Assembly (NCBI GenBank): GCA_949298805.1
Contig: CASFXY010000026.1
Location: 1-35,629 of the forward strand
DNA: 35,629 nt
Origin: an uncultured bacterium
GTDB lineage: Bacteria; Cyanobacteriota; Vampirovibrionia; Gastranaerophilales; Gastranaerophilaceae
Direction: 5' to 3'
Shown: positions 25,370 to 34,289 of the stretch, in pieces
How the letters are laid out: each line of letters starts with the position of its first letter
How positions within the stretch are numbered: position 1 is the first letter of the stretch
The notes under the pieces: generated by a model
What the model saw: the letters and a program-made list of their open reading frames with translations, nothing else
What the model was told of the DNA's origin: nothing
Databases searched by the model: none
Program-made: the position numbers and the translations under genes

Positions 25370-27160
25370 CTACTTAACAGTATTTAAAAAATCCTGCATG
25401 GAAAAGGGATTGTAAACTTTTGAACTACTCAATATATTATTATTTTGCAAAGCGGAATTTAAAGAAGCAGCTTGACTTTGAGGATTTTCTTGTAATTCAT
25501 TAAGCTTTTCTTTGTTTTTTCGGTGAGTAATATATGCAAAAATCGAACCGACAAAAGCAGCAATACCAAGAATAACTGCAATAATTTTATTATTTTTAGA
25601 GCTTGTTTTAATGTTTTTTTCCGCTTGCGTTTGTATAACCTCAGGCATTATTTCTTCTTTTGCACTCTGAACAGTTTTAATAAATAATTTTTCAACAAGA
25701 TTATATTTAGAATCTAAAATCTCCCTCTTACTTCCTTCTGTCAAAGCATAAATCCCCGCTTTTAGTCTGTCAAAAAACGACAATGAATCATCATAATATC
25801 GTCTTAATACCGAGGAATCTTGTTCCCTGAATTCTTTTATCATCGAGGTTAAACTTTCAAACTGAGTTTGAGCTGCCTCTCTTTTGTTAAGAGCAACCCA
25901 TCTCATCTGAATTTTTGCAAGCTCGGTTTTTAAGACATGCTCATTAATTTCATCTTTTGACAATAGCCCTGTAAGCAATTTTTCATATCCGACGGCATCC
26001 TTAATTCTCTTAAGAATAGTTCCCGTATCAGACCTGCAAGCATTTGCAACTTCATCAGGATTAAGACTTTCAAAAAAATCTGACATTGTTTTATGGTGTT
26101 CAAAAGCTCTTTGATGCAAATAACTTTTAAATATATCTTCTGCTGTTTGGGTTGAGCCTGTTGCATTTATTATATCTTGCAAATGATAAAATAAACTTCT
26201 GTATTCAAAGTTTGCAACATTTGAAAATGCACTAAAGTATGGGTTTGAGTTTCTTGAGATGAAAGTTGAATCAATATTGGAAAATCCTAAATATGGTTTT
26301 GTACTTTTAAGCAATTCTTCTAAATTAAATTCTTTAATACCACCTTCTCTTAGCGCACTAAAATTAGGATAAAAGGACTCATAATCCATAGGTACACCCA
26401 TTTGTTTTAGTGTATCGAGTACGAATTTATCCTCTGCTGAAACACTAAAACCGCCAAAATCAATTAATTCGGCAGTATCGCCATTAAAAAATATATTTTC
26501 AAGCTGGGCATCATACTGCACAAAGCCACTTTTATCAAGTTGGGTCAGTTTTTTTAACACATCTTTTGCCTGTCTTGGATTTAGCATTCTGCCTTCTTGT
26601 GCGTTAAGCGGGATACCTTGTGCAAGATTTGTGATAATGTAATATCTTCCATCTTTTTCTATAAGGTCAACTAATTCTTGAGCATCTTCAACACCTGCTT
26701 GCTGAACTTTTCTAAGCGCAAAAGCTTCTTTTTCATACGTTGAATCATTTCCATAGTTCATTGCATCAGGCCTGAAAAAGCGTATGCCGTAAACATTATT
26801 GCCACTTGGATTCTTGACCTTGTAACATATTGAATTTGTTCCTACGCCCATAATTTGATATTCATTTGTATCAAATTTTTGCAAAATCGCCTTAATGTCA
26901 TCCTTTTTCATTTGTTCGCCAGATGATTGCAAATGTTCATCAGTGATTTTTTTTAAGTTTTGATATATGGGATCCAAAAAGGCTGTAAATTGCTCAAAGT
27001 CATTTTTTGACAAGCTTTTTACAGGAGTTTTTATTCCTGTAAAACATATTACATCTTTACTTAAGGGAAATACTTGTTTTTGAGCAAGATTAGTGTATTT
27101 ATTTTCAATTTTATATCGATTTAAACAAACTGAGTTCAAACTTATTGCATTAATTTGCAT
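25370..27160 (-). CDS. Protein-kinase-fold protein with C-terminal membrane anchor
   Basis: A 596-residue protein. Residues 1-45 hold a short polar lead ending in DVICFTGIKTP, an aromatic-Gly motif seen in several genes here. Residues about 100-240 look like a kinase N-lobe and catalytic loop: MGVGTNSICYKV (P-loop), VYGIRFFRP (Arg127 where the beta-3 lysine is expected), EKEAFALRKV (alpha-C Glu), VQYDAQLENIFF (Asp217 and Asn222; Tyr replaces the usual His) and LIDFGGF (DFG). Residues about 250-520 are helical and unassigned. Near 530-555 lies one membrane helix (KIIAVILGIAAFVGSIFAY) followed by HRKNK, then a polar tail. It could be an atypical active kinase or a pseudokinase. Its ATG has GGAAAG about 8 nt upstream. 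It is monocistronic, divergent from the HAD gene. Confidence 0.75.
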   Translation of the reverse strand: MQINAISLNSVCLNRYKIENKYTNLAQKQVFPLSKDVICFTGIKTPVKSLSKNDFEQFTAFLDPIYQNLKKITDEHLQSSGEQMKKDDIKAILQKFDTNEYQIMGVGTNSICYKVKNPSGNNVYGIRFFRPDAMNYGNDSTYEKEAFALRKVQQAGVEDAQELVDLIEKDGRYYIITNLAQGIPLNAQEGRMLNPRQAKDVLKKLTQLDKSGFVQYDAQLENIFFNGDTAELIDFGGFSVSAEDKFVLDTLKQMGVPMDYESFYPNFSALREGGIKEFNLEELLKSTKPYLGFSNIDSTFISRNSNPYFSAFSNVANFEYRSLFYHLQDIINATGSTQTAEDIFKSYLHQRAFEHHKTMSDFFESLNPDEVANACRSDTGTILKRIKDAVGYEKLLTGLLSKDEINEHVLKTELAKIQMRWVALNKREAAQTQFESLTSMIKEFREQDSSVLRRYYDDSLSFFDRLKAGIYALTEGSKREILDSKYNLVEKLFIKTVQSAKEEIMPEVIQTQAEKNIKTSSKNNKIIAVILGIAAFVGSIFAYITHRKNKEKLNELQENPQSQAASLNSALQNNNILSSSKVYNPFSMQDFLNTVK

Positions 27161-27355
27161 TGTTAAAACTTTCCATTTTTAAATACAACACATAATATCC
27201 CTACGGCTATATAAAACTACAAAAAAACATTTTTTGATAGCAATTTGTAAATATTTATTAATTTGCACTATAAATGCTATTTAAAAATAATTTTCAACGG
27301 GTTTTAATTATTAAAAAGTCAAAAAATTAGCCTAATAAAGAATTGTTGGTGCAGG

Positions 27356-28702
27356 TTGCGTATTGCCAATATCAGAACATCAAACATAAGTGTTGCATTT
27401 GGTACCGGAAAATCTTTTCTTTACTCTGATTTTGATGGCACATATATGCCATTTGAACATAAAGATATCTGTTTTTTTGATGCCTATAAAGACAATGAAG
27501 AAGTTCGAAGATTATTCAAGCATTGCTTTTTACCGTTTAAAGATTTTTTAAACAGATTTGGAGATAAATTCAATTTTGCAATCACAACCGGAAGAAATAG
27601 ACCTGAATTTAATTACTTTTTAGACAGATTAAAAAGTCAAGGTGCTGATTTGCCTAAACCCGATACATTAATCACTTGCGATGGTAAGGATATTTTTTAT
27701 AAACGAGATGGACAATTTCCAAGTGATACGGTTGATTTAAGTAAAAGAAATTCCTTAAGCACAATGTTAAACTGGACACCGGAAATGTTACTACCTCAGA
27801 TAAGGGATATAATTTTAAGAACACCAACAACCGACCATAAAAGAGTCCATATAATAGAAAGCCCTATAAATAAAGGTATAGAGGATTACGGTGAAATATC
27901 GCTGGAATACAGATTAAAATACGGATTAACATTAGAAAGAAATTTTGCCTCCTTTAACGAAGGATATGATTTTTCCCCATATATAGTTTTTTCAAACAAT
28001 GCAGACCTTAAAAGGACAAAAAGTAGATTAGAAGCTCTTTTTAGAAAAGAAAACATAAATGCAACCGTGAGCTTATGCCAAAGAGATTGGGATATCAAAC
28101 AAGGTGGCTCATATCAATCATTATCAATAAAACCTCGCCCCAAAAATGGTTTTTGGAAGGACAAAAAAATAAATAAACTTATTGACACACACAAGAAAGT
28201 TGAAGATATATATAGAAATAGGACAAACGATCTGGTCATTGTTGCCGGAGATGCCGGTAATGATGAAGATATGCTAAATATATTCAATTATGTAGATATC
28301 CTGGGTCTTCAAATACCGCCAAAAAGCAAGTATGAGGAGTTTTTGTCAGACCCTAACAATAGAGCCCTTTTAAAACAATTACCCTTTATGGCGATTGTTG
28401 CAGGCAACAAGGAAGATTTAAAGCTAATAAGGCAAAATCAAGAACTATTAAGTAAATATGGTATAGAAAGTACCGTTTTTGTAGATTATGAAAAAGGGGA
28501 AATCTTATTAGACGGCATTAAACAAGCAATGCATATTTTTTCACAAAGAAACGAAATATATAAAGATGCATTAGGCGAAGAACTTCTAAGAGAAATAGAA
28601 CCATCGAGCAATTTTATTCCAGCCAAATGCGCAAAATTGATTAGTGAAATAAAAGCCCTGTTCGGCAAAATTGATAAAATCAAGGAAACTATATATGCTT
28701 AA
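27356..28702 (+). CDS. HAD-superfamily phosphatase, sucrose-phosphatase-like
   Basis: A 448-residue HAD protein. Motif I is YSDFDGTYMP (Asp25, Asp27), motif II is ITTGRNR, motif III lysine probably lies in SIKPRPKNGFW, and motif IV is VAGDAGNDEDML. The arrangement and the cap region resemble sucrose-6-phosphate phosphatases and trehalose phosphatases, which hydrolyse sugar phosphates. The only in-frame initiation codon before motif I is the TTG at 27356, with weak ribosome-binding signals (GGTG), so the start is uncertain. The first 18 residues hold ISVAFGTG, an F-G motif shared in style with neighbouring lineage proteins. The long C-terminal part (about residue 330 on) has no clear match. 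Its stop overlaps the radical SAM start by 8 nt. Confidence 0.8.
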   Translation: MRIANIRTSNISVAFGTGKSFLYSDFDGTYMPFEHKDICFFDAYKDNEEVRRLFKHCFLPFKDFLNRFGDKFNFAITTGRNRPEFNYFLDRLKSQGADLPKPDTLITCDGKDIFYKRDGQFPSDTVDLSKRNSLSTMLNWTPEMLLPQIRDIILRTPTTDHKRVHIIESPINKGIEDYGEISLEYRLKYGLTLERNFASFNEGYDFSPYIVFSNNADLKRTKSRLEALFRKENINATVSLCQRDWDIKQGGSYQSLSIKPRPKNGFWKDKKINKLIDTHKKVEDIYRNRTNDLVIVAGDAGNDEDMLNIFNYVDILGLQIPPKSKYEEFLSDPNNRALLKQLPFMAIVAGNKEDLKLIRQNQELLSKYGIESTVFVDYEKGEILLDGIKQAMHIFSQRNEIYKDALGEELLREIEPSSNFIPAKCAKLISEIKALFGKIDKIKETIYA

Positions 28703-29878
28703 ACTACCATTTCAAATGGAATTTGTTGTAAATTTAACCCATAGATGCAATATGACATGCAATATGTGCACACAATATGGCTCAACATTCAAGAATAATA
28801 CATTAAATGAAATGACTTTCGAAGAATGGGATACATTTTTTGATAGTATAAAATCAGTAAGTCCAAAACCTCAAGTTACTTTAATGGGCGGCGAGCCTCT
28901 TTTGCATAAAGATTTTGATAAAATATTAATGTCCGCTACAGAAAAAAAATTAAAAGTACATATTGTAACAAATGGTTATCTTTTAAGGGATCACTTAGAT
29001 GTAATTACAAAATCAAAAGCAAGCTTATCTATAAGTATTGATGGATTAGGTGAAACACACGATAAAATAAGAAATACAAAAGGAAGCTTTGAGCGTTCCA
29101 TAGAATGTCTAAAGCTTATACAAAAAATTAACAAACCAAAAAGACTTATAAGAACTTGCATTAATTATGTAATGCTACCCGAAAATATACACGAAATACT
29201 AGATTTTGCTGAATACATGTGGCAATTTGAACCTGCGTTTATAGGATTTCAACATTTACAGTTTTCCTCTGATAAATTAGATGCTCAAAATAACAAAGAG
29301 TGGGTTAAATGTTTAAAGCAAAAATATACGACAACTTTAAAACCAAAAGTCACGTATGAATTCAATGAATGCTATGTAGAGGAATTGTACTCCAAAATTG
29401 AACAATTACGCAAAAAATATGGTCCAACAAAAGTTTATGATTTTCCATGTCACCATCAATAACTCCTGACGGCAAGGTATCAAATTGCATTTGCAATGAA
29501 ATTGGGAACCTGAGAGAAAATGATTTTTGGACAATTTTTAATAATAAAAAAGCAAATAAAATTAGAGAACAGCTCGCACAGCATGGTAAATTCCCTGTTT
29601 GTTCAAGATGTTGCTGCTTTTACAAAAGTAATTTTTTAGTTGCGCCCAATAAAATAATTGAATTAAATGACGGTCAAAGACTCCTTTTACCGGAAGTATT
29701 GAATTACATTACCGCCGCTAAAGACGGAGTGTTTATATATGATTCGAATTTTATTTTTGAGAGCGACATGCAAATGGATCTAACACCTGTGATACCTTAT
29801 ACAGTGCACAATCAAAGACAAGAAAAAAGAATACAAAAAGATAATGTTATAGTTGGCAGATACAATCAAATGTTATAA
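28695..29878 (+). pseudogene. Radical SAM/SPASM gene interrupted by a frameshift
   Basis: Two overlapping frames make one radical SAM/SPASM protein of about 394 residues. The first (ATG 28695, AGGA 8 nt upstream; a TTG start 24 nt earlier is unlikely) has NLTHRCNMTCNMCTQYG, LMGGEPLLHKDFDKI and SISIDGLGETHDKIR, and ends DFPCHHQ-stop. The second, shifted by one base from 29447, begins SPSITPDGKVSNCIC and continues GNLRENDFWTIFNNKKA and FPVCSRCCCFYKS, the usual SPASM tail. The break falls at about 29451-29459, in the run between Cys and Pro where the motif C-x(n)-P-S-I-T-P-D-G should be continuous; adding one base restores it. The truncated first protein would keep the SAM cluster but lose the auxiliary cluster. 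It sits 8 nt inside the end of the HAD gene. A sequencing error would give the same picture. Confidence 0.82.
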
Positions 29879-29907
29879 AATAAAGTTAGATAAATGGAGA
29901 GACAGCA

Positions 29908-30498
29908 ATGGCAATTAACACGCGCGAAAATTTATTATTTTCAAAGAAGCATTCCAAGCAAATGCTCAGTCAGAAAAGCACCAAGGTCAAAGCAAACGAT
30001 ATGCAAAGTTTTGGCGGAACAAGTATTTATGAAACAGGGAAAAAGAGTAAAATCGACTCTGCAAAATTAAAAAGTTCATTCCTATCAAACATATCTTTTG
30101 CGGGAACTTCTAATGCCGTTTCTTTCGGTTCCGGTGGTTACAGCGGCTACTCATCAAGCACAAGCAGCTCAGTGCAAAGTTCACAACAAAGTCAAACAAC
30201 ACAGAAAGCTCAACCGACCGTTGCGCCACAAAGAGTGCAAGATTCTCAGCCAATCGGGAGAGCTGAAACTGTAAATAGCGATTTTGATATTGATGGTTTG
30301 TATAGTAGTGACAAGGTGAAAAAATTGACAAATACAAAAAGAGATTTAATAAAACAATATAAGGATTTACAAGCAACAATAAAAGAACTTGATGCCAAAA
30401 AGAAAGAGGCTGTTGAAATGCTTGCTACAATAAGAAGCAAAGTACACCAGATAAATATTGATATTTTAACCGCCGAAGAAGAAGAATTATTTGGCTAA
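29908..30498 (+). CDS. Small protein with F-G motifs and C-terminal coiled coil
   Basis: A 196-residue protein of unknown function. The N-terminal 115 residues are Ser/Gln-rich and probably disordered, with repeated F-G type motifs: MQSFGGTS, ISFAGTS and AVSFGSGGY. The C-terminal 65 residues (KVKKLTNTKRDLIKQYKDLQ and on to the end) should form a helical coiled coil. No signal peptide or transmembrane helix. GGAGAG lies about 7 nt before the ATG. It lies 29 nt after the broken radical SAM gene and its end overlaps or abuts the GH13-like gene, so it belongs to the same plus-strand unit. A lineage-specific export or scaffold role is possible but unproven. Confidence 0.75.
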   Translation: MAINTRENLLFSKKHSKQMLSQKSTKVKANDMQSFGGTSIYETGKKSKIDSAKLKSSFLSNISFAGTSNAVSFGSGGYSGYSSSTSSSVQSSQQSQTTQKAQPTVAPQRVQDSQPIGRAETVNSDFDIDGLYSSDKVKKLTNTKRDLIKQYKDLQATIKELDAKKKEAVEMLATIRSKVHQINIDILTAEEEELFG

Positions 30499-30508
30499 AG
30501 TTAAAATC

Positions 30509-32413
30509 ATGCAATATTTTAAAAACTGCACTAAATTTGAATTAATTTCTCCAAATGATATTTTAGATGTAGATTGCAAGACTCTTAAGGAATTATTAAT
30601 TGATATGCTTGGTGATGATGTATTTCGCCAAGCATATCAATGTGATTATCTTGTAAAAAGTCCTATTAGTTCATTTAAAAACTCAAATTGGTTAAAAAAA
30701 TCCAAAATTATAGGGGTTAACCCAAGAGCACTGGGCAGTTTTATTAATATAGTCAAATATGCACTAACATTTAATGAAAATGCCATACACATAATGCCTT
30801 TTTTTGAAGCAGGACATCAAGGCAGTCTATATGTGCAAAATAGTTGGCGCATATCAAATGAATATTTAGACAAAGAATTATTTAAGGATGGTTTTGATAC
30901 TCCTGAAAAACAGTTAAAATTAACGGTTAATCTTCTGCACGCAATGGGTAAAGCCGTAGGTTTTGATGTATTGCCACATGTTGACAGTTTTTCAGAGATT
31001 GTATTTTTAAATCCTAAGTACTTCGAGTGGGCAAAATTAAACAATGACAAAAGTTCGCAATTATTTGCACCTGAAATTGATTACAATAAAATATATTTAG
31101 AAGTTGAATATGAAATAAAAAATTTTGTTAAAAATAGACAACCTGAGCACAATTCAGATATTGATACTTTGTTTAAAAAAAATACGTCTGAAGATGAACG
31201 TCATTCCATTATTTTTGGCGATGATTCAACCAAATGGGAAGAAATAAGGATTGAATTATTACACTATATTCGCTCAAAAGGGTACGAAACACTTCCTGTA
31301 GTTGAACATGCACCTACTCGTCCAATAACTTTTGAAAAAATAATCAAAAACTCAAATCATAATTGGGCACAATTTAGGGTTAAAAACAAAGCTAGGGATG
31401 CTATTATCTTAGGGTGTGTAACACCATATAAATGGTACAAAATTGACTCCGAGGGTTTTGCTGATACAAGTAAGCCTGAGGATGAAGTATGGGATTATTT
31501 TATAAATAAATATAAAAATATTCAAAAAGAATTTAATTTTGATTTTATTAGAGCAGATATGGCACACAATCAAATCTCTCACTCATCAAAAAACGCTGAA
31601 AATCAATGCGGACGAGAATTTTGGAAAGAATTAAAACATTCAATTCAAAAAAAATCTCCTTATTTTGCAACTCTCGCTGAAGCTTTTTATAACACCTACT
31701 ACATTGACGGATATTTGGATATGATAAATAAAGATTTTGATGTAGTATTAGGTAATTTAAATTATAAGTTTTTAGATAAAGATTACATAAACCATATAAA
31801 AGATTTTATTCAAATTTACCCGCAGCATTTTACCTTTGCACCTTGTATTTGCACTTTTACAAATGATGCAGACAAAAAAGAAAATAATATTTTTTATCAA
31901 TCGCCTTTAGCAAACGAAATAAGGATTTTTTGTGCATATTTTCTTGAGCTTCCAAGTTATATGGGTATGGGGTATGAATTAAGAAATTTACTACCGGAAA
32001 CGAAAAATGAATACAGTTTTAATTATATTAAAAAAATGGACAAACCTTACAAATGGGGTAAAAATGAAGAATTTCTATCCAGTGTATTTGAAATGAGAGA
32101 AATTTTTGCAAAAATTAAAGAAGAAATAAGCGAGCCAATGATAAAGTTATGCAATACAAACAGTGTCAGTTTAGCTTGGTTGTATTGTGGTAAAAATTCT
32201 ATCCCTTTGTATTTATTCTGCTTTAATTTAGAACCTGATAAAAATGAATTAGAGATTAATTTGGGTAATAATTGTCAAAACAAATTCTTAAAAGGCTTGT
32301 ATTCTAACGTATTTAGTGATTTTGACAAAATCAATTTTTCAATACCAAAAAGCAATAAAATAAAACTTGATAATTTCCCAATTGGCAGTTGTGCTATATT
32401 TGCTTTTACTTAA
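30509..32413 (+). CDS. Divergent GH13 (alpha-amylase superfamily) enzyme
   Basis: A 634-residue TIM-barrel glycosidase or glucosyltransferase of clan GH-H. The early strand AIHIMPFFEAGHQGSLYV resembles the conserved IHLMP region. VGFDVLPHVDSFSE stands for the DxxxNH block. The catalytic triad is readable as FIRADMAH (nucleophile Asp350), ATLAEAFYN (acid/base Glu391) and CTFTNDAD (Asp453). The gaps of 41 and 62 residues between them are close to those in sucrose phosphorylase-type enzymes. A beta-sandwich-like C-terminus follows (LPSYMGMGYELRN, then the last 120 residues). Start is either ATG 30509 or TTG 30491; I use ATG, although neither has a clear Shine-Dalgarno. The region 70-250 has insertions not seen in classical members. 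Substrate cannot be stated; the adjacent sucrose-phosphatase-like HAD gene makes a sucrose-type substrate a fair guess. Confidence 0.75.
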   Translation: MQYFKNCTKFELISPNDILDVDCKTLKELLIDMLGDDVFRQAYQCDYLVKSPISSFKNSNWLKKSKIIGVNPRALGSFINIVKYALTFNENAIHIMPFFEAGHQGSLYVQNSWRISNEYLDKELFKDGFDTPEKQLKLTVNLLHAMGKAVGFDVLPHVDSFSEIVFLNPKYFEWAKLNNDKSSQLFAPEIDYNKIYLEVEYEIKNFVKNRQPEHNSDIDTLFKKNTSEDERHSIIFGDDSTKWEEIRIELLHYIRSKGYETLPVVEHAPTRPITFEKIIKNSNHNWAQFRVKNKARDAIILGCVTPYKWYKIDSEGFADTSKPEDEVWDYFINKYKNIQKEFNFDFIRADMAHNQISHSSKNAENQCGREFWKELKHSIQKKSPYFATLAEAFYNTYYIDGYLDMINKDFDVVLGNLNYKFLDKDYINHIKDFIQIYPQHFTFAPCICTFTNDADKKENNIFYQSPLANEIRIFCAYFLELPSYMGMGYELRNLLPETKNEYSFNYIKKMDKPYKWGKNEEFLSSVFEMREIFAKIKEEISEPMIKLCNTNSVSLAWLYCGKNSIPLYLFCFNLEPDKNELEINLGNNCQNKFLKGLYSNVFSDFDKINFSIPKSNKIKLDNFPIGSCAIFAFT

Positions 32414-32839
32414 AAATTTTGTGTACCTTATAAAGCTTTTGTGGGCAAAAATAGATAATGAAGAAAAACATGCATTCAATTATGAGCTTATAAAAAATGG
32501 TAATTGGTGTGAAGATTTTATTAAAAAACCGGAAAAACAAATGCGTTCAATTTGGGCAATAGGGACTCCTGAAAGCCATGAAAAATAATTTGGTAAACAC
32601 CCGACACAAAAATCCATAGAATTGTTAAGCTGTATAATCCTTGCATCAAGGAATATTGGCGATTTGATTCTTGTCCTTTTACAGGAAGCTCGACTACTGG
32701 TATAATAGCTTTAGAGTTGGAAAGAAAATTCATTGGAATTGATTTAGATAAAGAGTTTTTAGACCTTTCAATTAAAAGATTCAAGTATTTTCAAAGAAAG
32801 AAAAAGTATGGCAGTAGTTTTAGAACAATTGAAAAATGA
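32414..32839 (+). pseudogene. 5'-truncated DpnA-like DNA adenine methyltransferase remnant
   Basis: This stretch has no intact gene. Reading across two frames gives the C-terminal half of a beta-class N6-adenine methyltransferase: KQMRSIWAIGTPESHEK, then an in-frame TAA (32586-32588), FGKHPTQKSIELL and ASRNIGDLIL, then a frame change, PFTGSSTTGIIALELERKF, IGIDLDKEFLDLSIKR. Restoring one A between 32673 and 32674 turns G-T into GAT and recreates the motif D-P-F-T-G-S, which pins the second lesion to a single-base deletion. The 5' half (target recognition and DPPY-type motif) is missing at the border with the GH13 gene. The restored frame ends at 32839 and overlaps the next methyltransferase start by 32 nt, as expected of an original operon. 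M.DpnA-type partners of DpnM methylate GATC in single strands. Confidence 0.85.
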
Positions 32840-33647
32840 AACATATCCGATTGTTAAATGGGTTGGCGGAAAGCGTCAGCTAATGTTTGAACTGCTTAAA
32901 AATATGCCAAAATCTTATAACAGATATTTTGAACCATTTATTGGCGGTGGTGCATTGTTTTTTGAGTTGCAACCCGAGCAGGCTTATATTTCTGATATGA
33001 ACGAAGAATTAATCAACCTTTATTCAGTTGTTCAAAACAATGCCGAAGAATTGATTTTAGACTTAGAAAAACATAAAGTTTCAAAAGAATATTTTTTAGA
33101 AATAAGAAATTTGGACAGAACCGAAAAATATTCGACACTTTCAAATATAGAAAAGGCAAGTCGTTTTATTTACTTAAACAGGACTTGTTTTAACGGATTA
33201 TATAGAGTAAATTCTCAAGGTCAGTTTAATGTTCCGTTTGGAAACTATAAAAATCCTCGAATAATTGATGAAAGAAATTTAAGAAATTGCTCTAAATTAT
33301 TAAAAAAAACAGAAATTAAATGCGCAGATTTTTCGGCAATTTTAGAAAAAGTTAAAAAAGGTGATTTCATCTATTTTGACCCCCCTTATGTTCCATTAAA
33401 TGAGACATCCGGTTTTACTTCATATACAAAAGATGGTTTTAACCTTGATATGCAATTTAAACTGAGAGAGGTTTGCGATGAATTAGATGCAATGGGTGTA
33501 ATGTTTATGCTTTCCAATTCTGATACTAAATTAGTAAATGAATTATATGCAAATTATGAAATAAAAAAAGTTTTTGCATCTCGTGCAGTAAACTCTAATG
33601 CCAATGGTAGAGGCAAAATTACAGAAGTTTTAGTCAGGAATTATTAA
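32808..33647 (+). CDS. dpnM: DpnM-type GATC adenine DNA methyltransferase
   Basis: An alpha-class (Dam/D12) N6-adenine methyltransferase, 279 residues. It matches DpnM closely: VKWVGGKRQLM (motif X), RYFEPFIGGGALFFEL (motif I), YISDMNEELINLY, RTCFNGLYRVNSQGQFNVPF, YFDPPYVPLNETSGFTSYT (motif IV, DPPY at 191-194) and SRGKI-like NANGRGKITEVLV. Expected product is methylated GATC. No cognate restriction gene of the DpnII or MboI type is visible, so it appears to be an orphan or the survivor of a decayed restriction-modification system. The ATG lies inside the methyltransferase pseudogene, and the Shine-Dalgarno is weak (AAAGAAAG). The next gene starts one base after its stop. Confidence 0.93.
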   Translation: MAVVLEQLKNETYPIVKWVGGKRQLMFELLKNMPKSYNRYFEPFIGGGALFFELQPEQAYISDMNEELINLYSVVQNNAEELILDLEKHKVSKEYFLEIRNLDRTEKYSTLSNIEKASRFIYLNRTCFNGLYRVNSQGQFNVPFGNYKNPRIIDERNLRNCSKLLKKTEIKCADFSAILEKVKKGDFIYFDPPYVPLNETSGFTSYTKDGFNLDMQFKLREVCDELDAMGVMFMLSNSDTKLVNELYANYEIKKVFASRAVNSNANGRGKITEVLVRNY

Positions 33648-33648
33648 A

Positions 33649-34215
33649 ATGGAAGAATCTATTGATTTAAAAGATTTTATGACACATAAGGTACGTGGAG
33701 AGGACAGATACCTAATTCCACTCTTTGTAGAAAGAATAAATGGGAAATATATTTTAGCAGCATACCAAGGAAACTTTAGTAAATATGATATACTAATAAA
33801 ATATAGGCAGTTGGAAAATGGATGTTGGTCAAACATAAGAACTCCAAAACACATACATTGGGCTGTTGATATCTTAATAAAAATGAAACAAGAATCGGAA
33901 AAAACAAAGAAATTTTTAGATATATTAATTGAACTTTGGAATACTACAAAGCCTATAAAATCAGAAGAAGAACGTATAGCAATACTAAATATTGATACCT
34001 TGTTAACAAGCCAAAAAGATAAATTTTCTGATTTAAAAGATTTAAATGATAAAGGAGAATACAGTTTAGATTTTTTAATACTATTAGCAAGGTTATTAAT
34101 GTTGCAAGAAAAAACAAATTACGAACAAGCTTTTATGTTTAAAAATTTATTGATGCAATTACAAAATTGTGATACAAGTATTTACCGAATGGTATCAACT
34201 GCAACACATCACTAA
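33649..34215 (+). CDS. Unknown protein downstream of dpnM
   Basis: A 188-residue protein that I do not recognise. Visible features: a charged N-terminus (HKVRGEDRYLIPLFVERING), the strongly patterned block NIRTPKHIHWAVDILIKMKQ around residues 60-80, and a helical remainder with the hydrophobic helix SLDFLILLARLLML. There is no signal peptide. Its start is one base after the dpnM stop, so translation is coupled and a role beside GATC methylation (regulator, accessory or a divergent nuclease) is likely by context. No PD-(D/E)xK or HNH signature is clear, so a restriction enzyme call would be a guess. Confidence 0.7.
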   Translation: MEESIDLKDFMTHKVRGEDRYLIPLFVERINGKYILAAYQGNFSKYDILIKYRQLENGCWSNIRTPKHIHWAVDILIKMKQESEKTKKFLDILIELWNTTKPIKSEEERIAILNIDTLLTSQKDKFSDLKDLNDKGEYSLDFLILLARLLMLQEKTNYEQAFMFKNLLMQLQNCDTSIYRMVSTATHH

Positions 34216-34289
34216 TGAGGAAGAAATTTGTGCTTAGAAATTTTAAAAAATAGCTATCTACTTTTAGACCTTGTATTGCGGATAGTTAA

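Noticed and set aside
28695-29878. Programmed frameshifting to join the two radical SAM frames
   Set aside because: No slippery heptamer or downstream stem is evident at 29450-29460, so mutation or sequence error is simpler.
32367-32588. A separate 73-codon gene overlapping the end of the GH13 gene
   Set aside because: Its last part is the start of the methyltransferase remnant, and its first part is an out-of-frame reading of the GH13 gene.
33649-34215. Restriction endonuclease partner of DpnM
   Set aside because: No nuclease motif is visible and it does not resemble DpnII or MboI from what I can recall of those families. Left as unknown.
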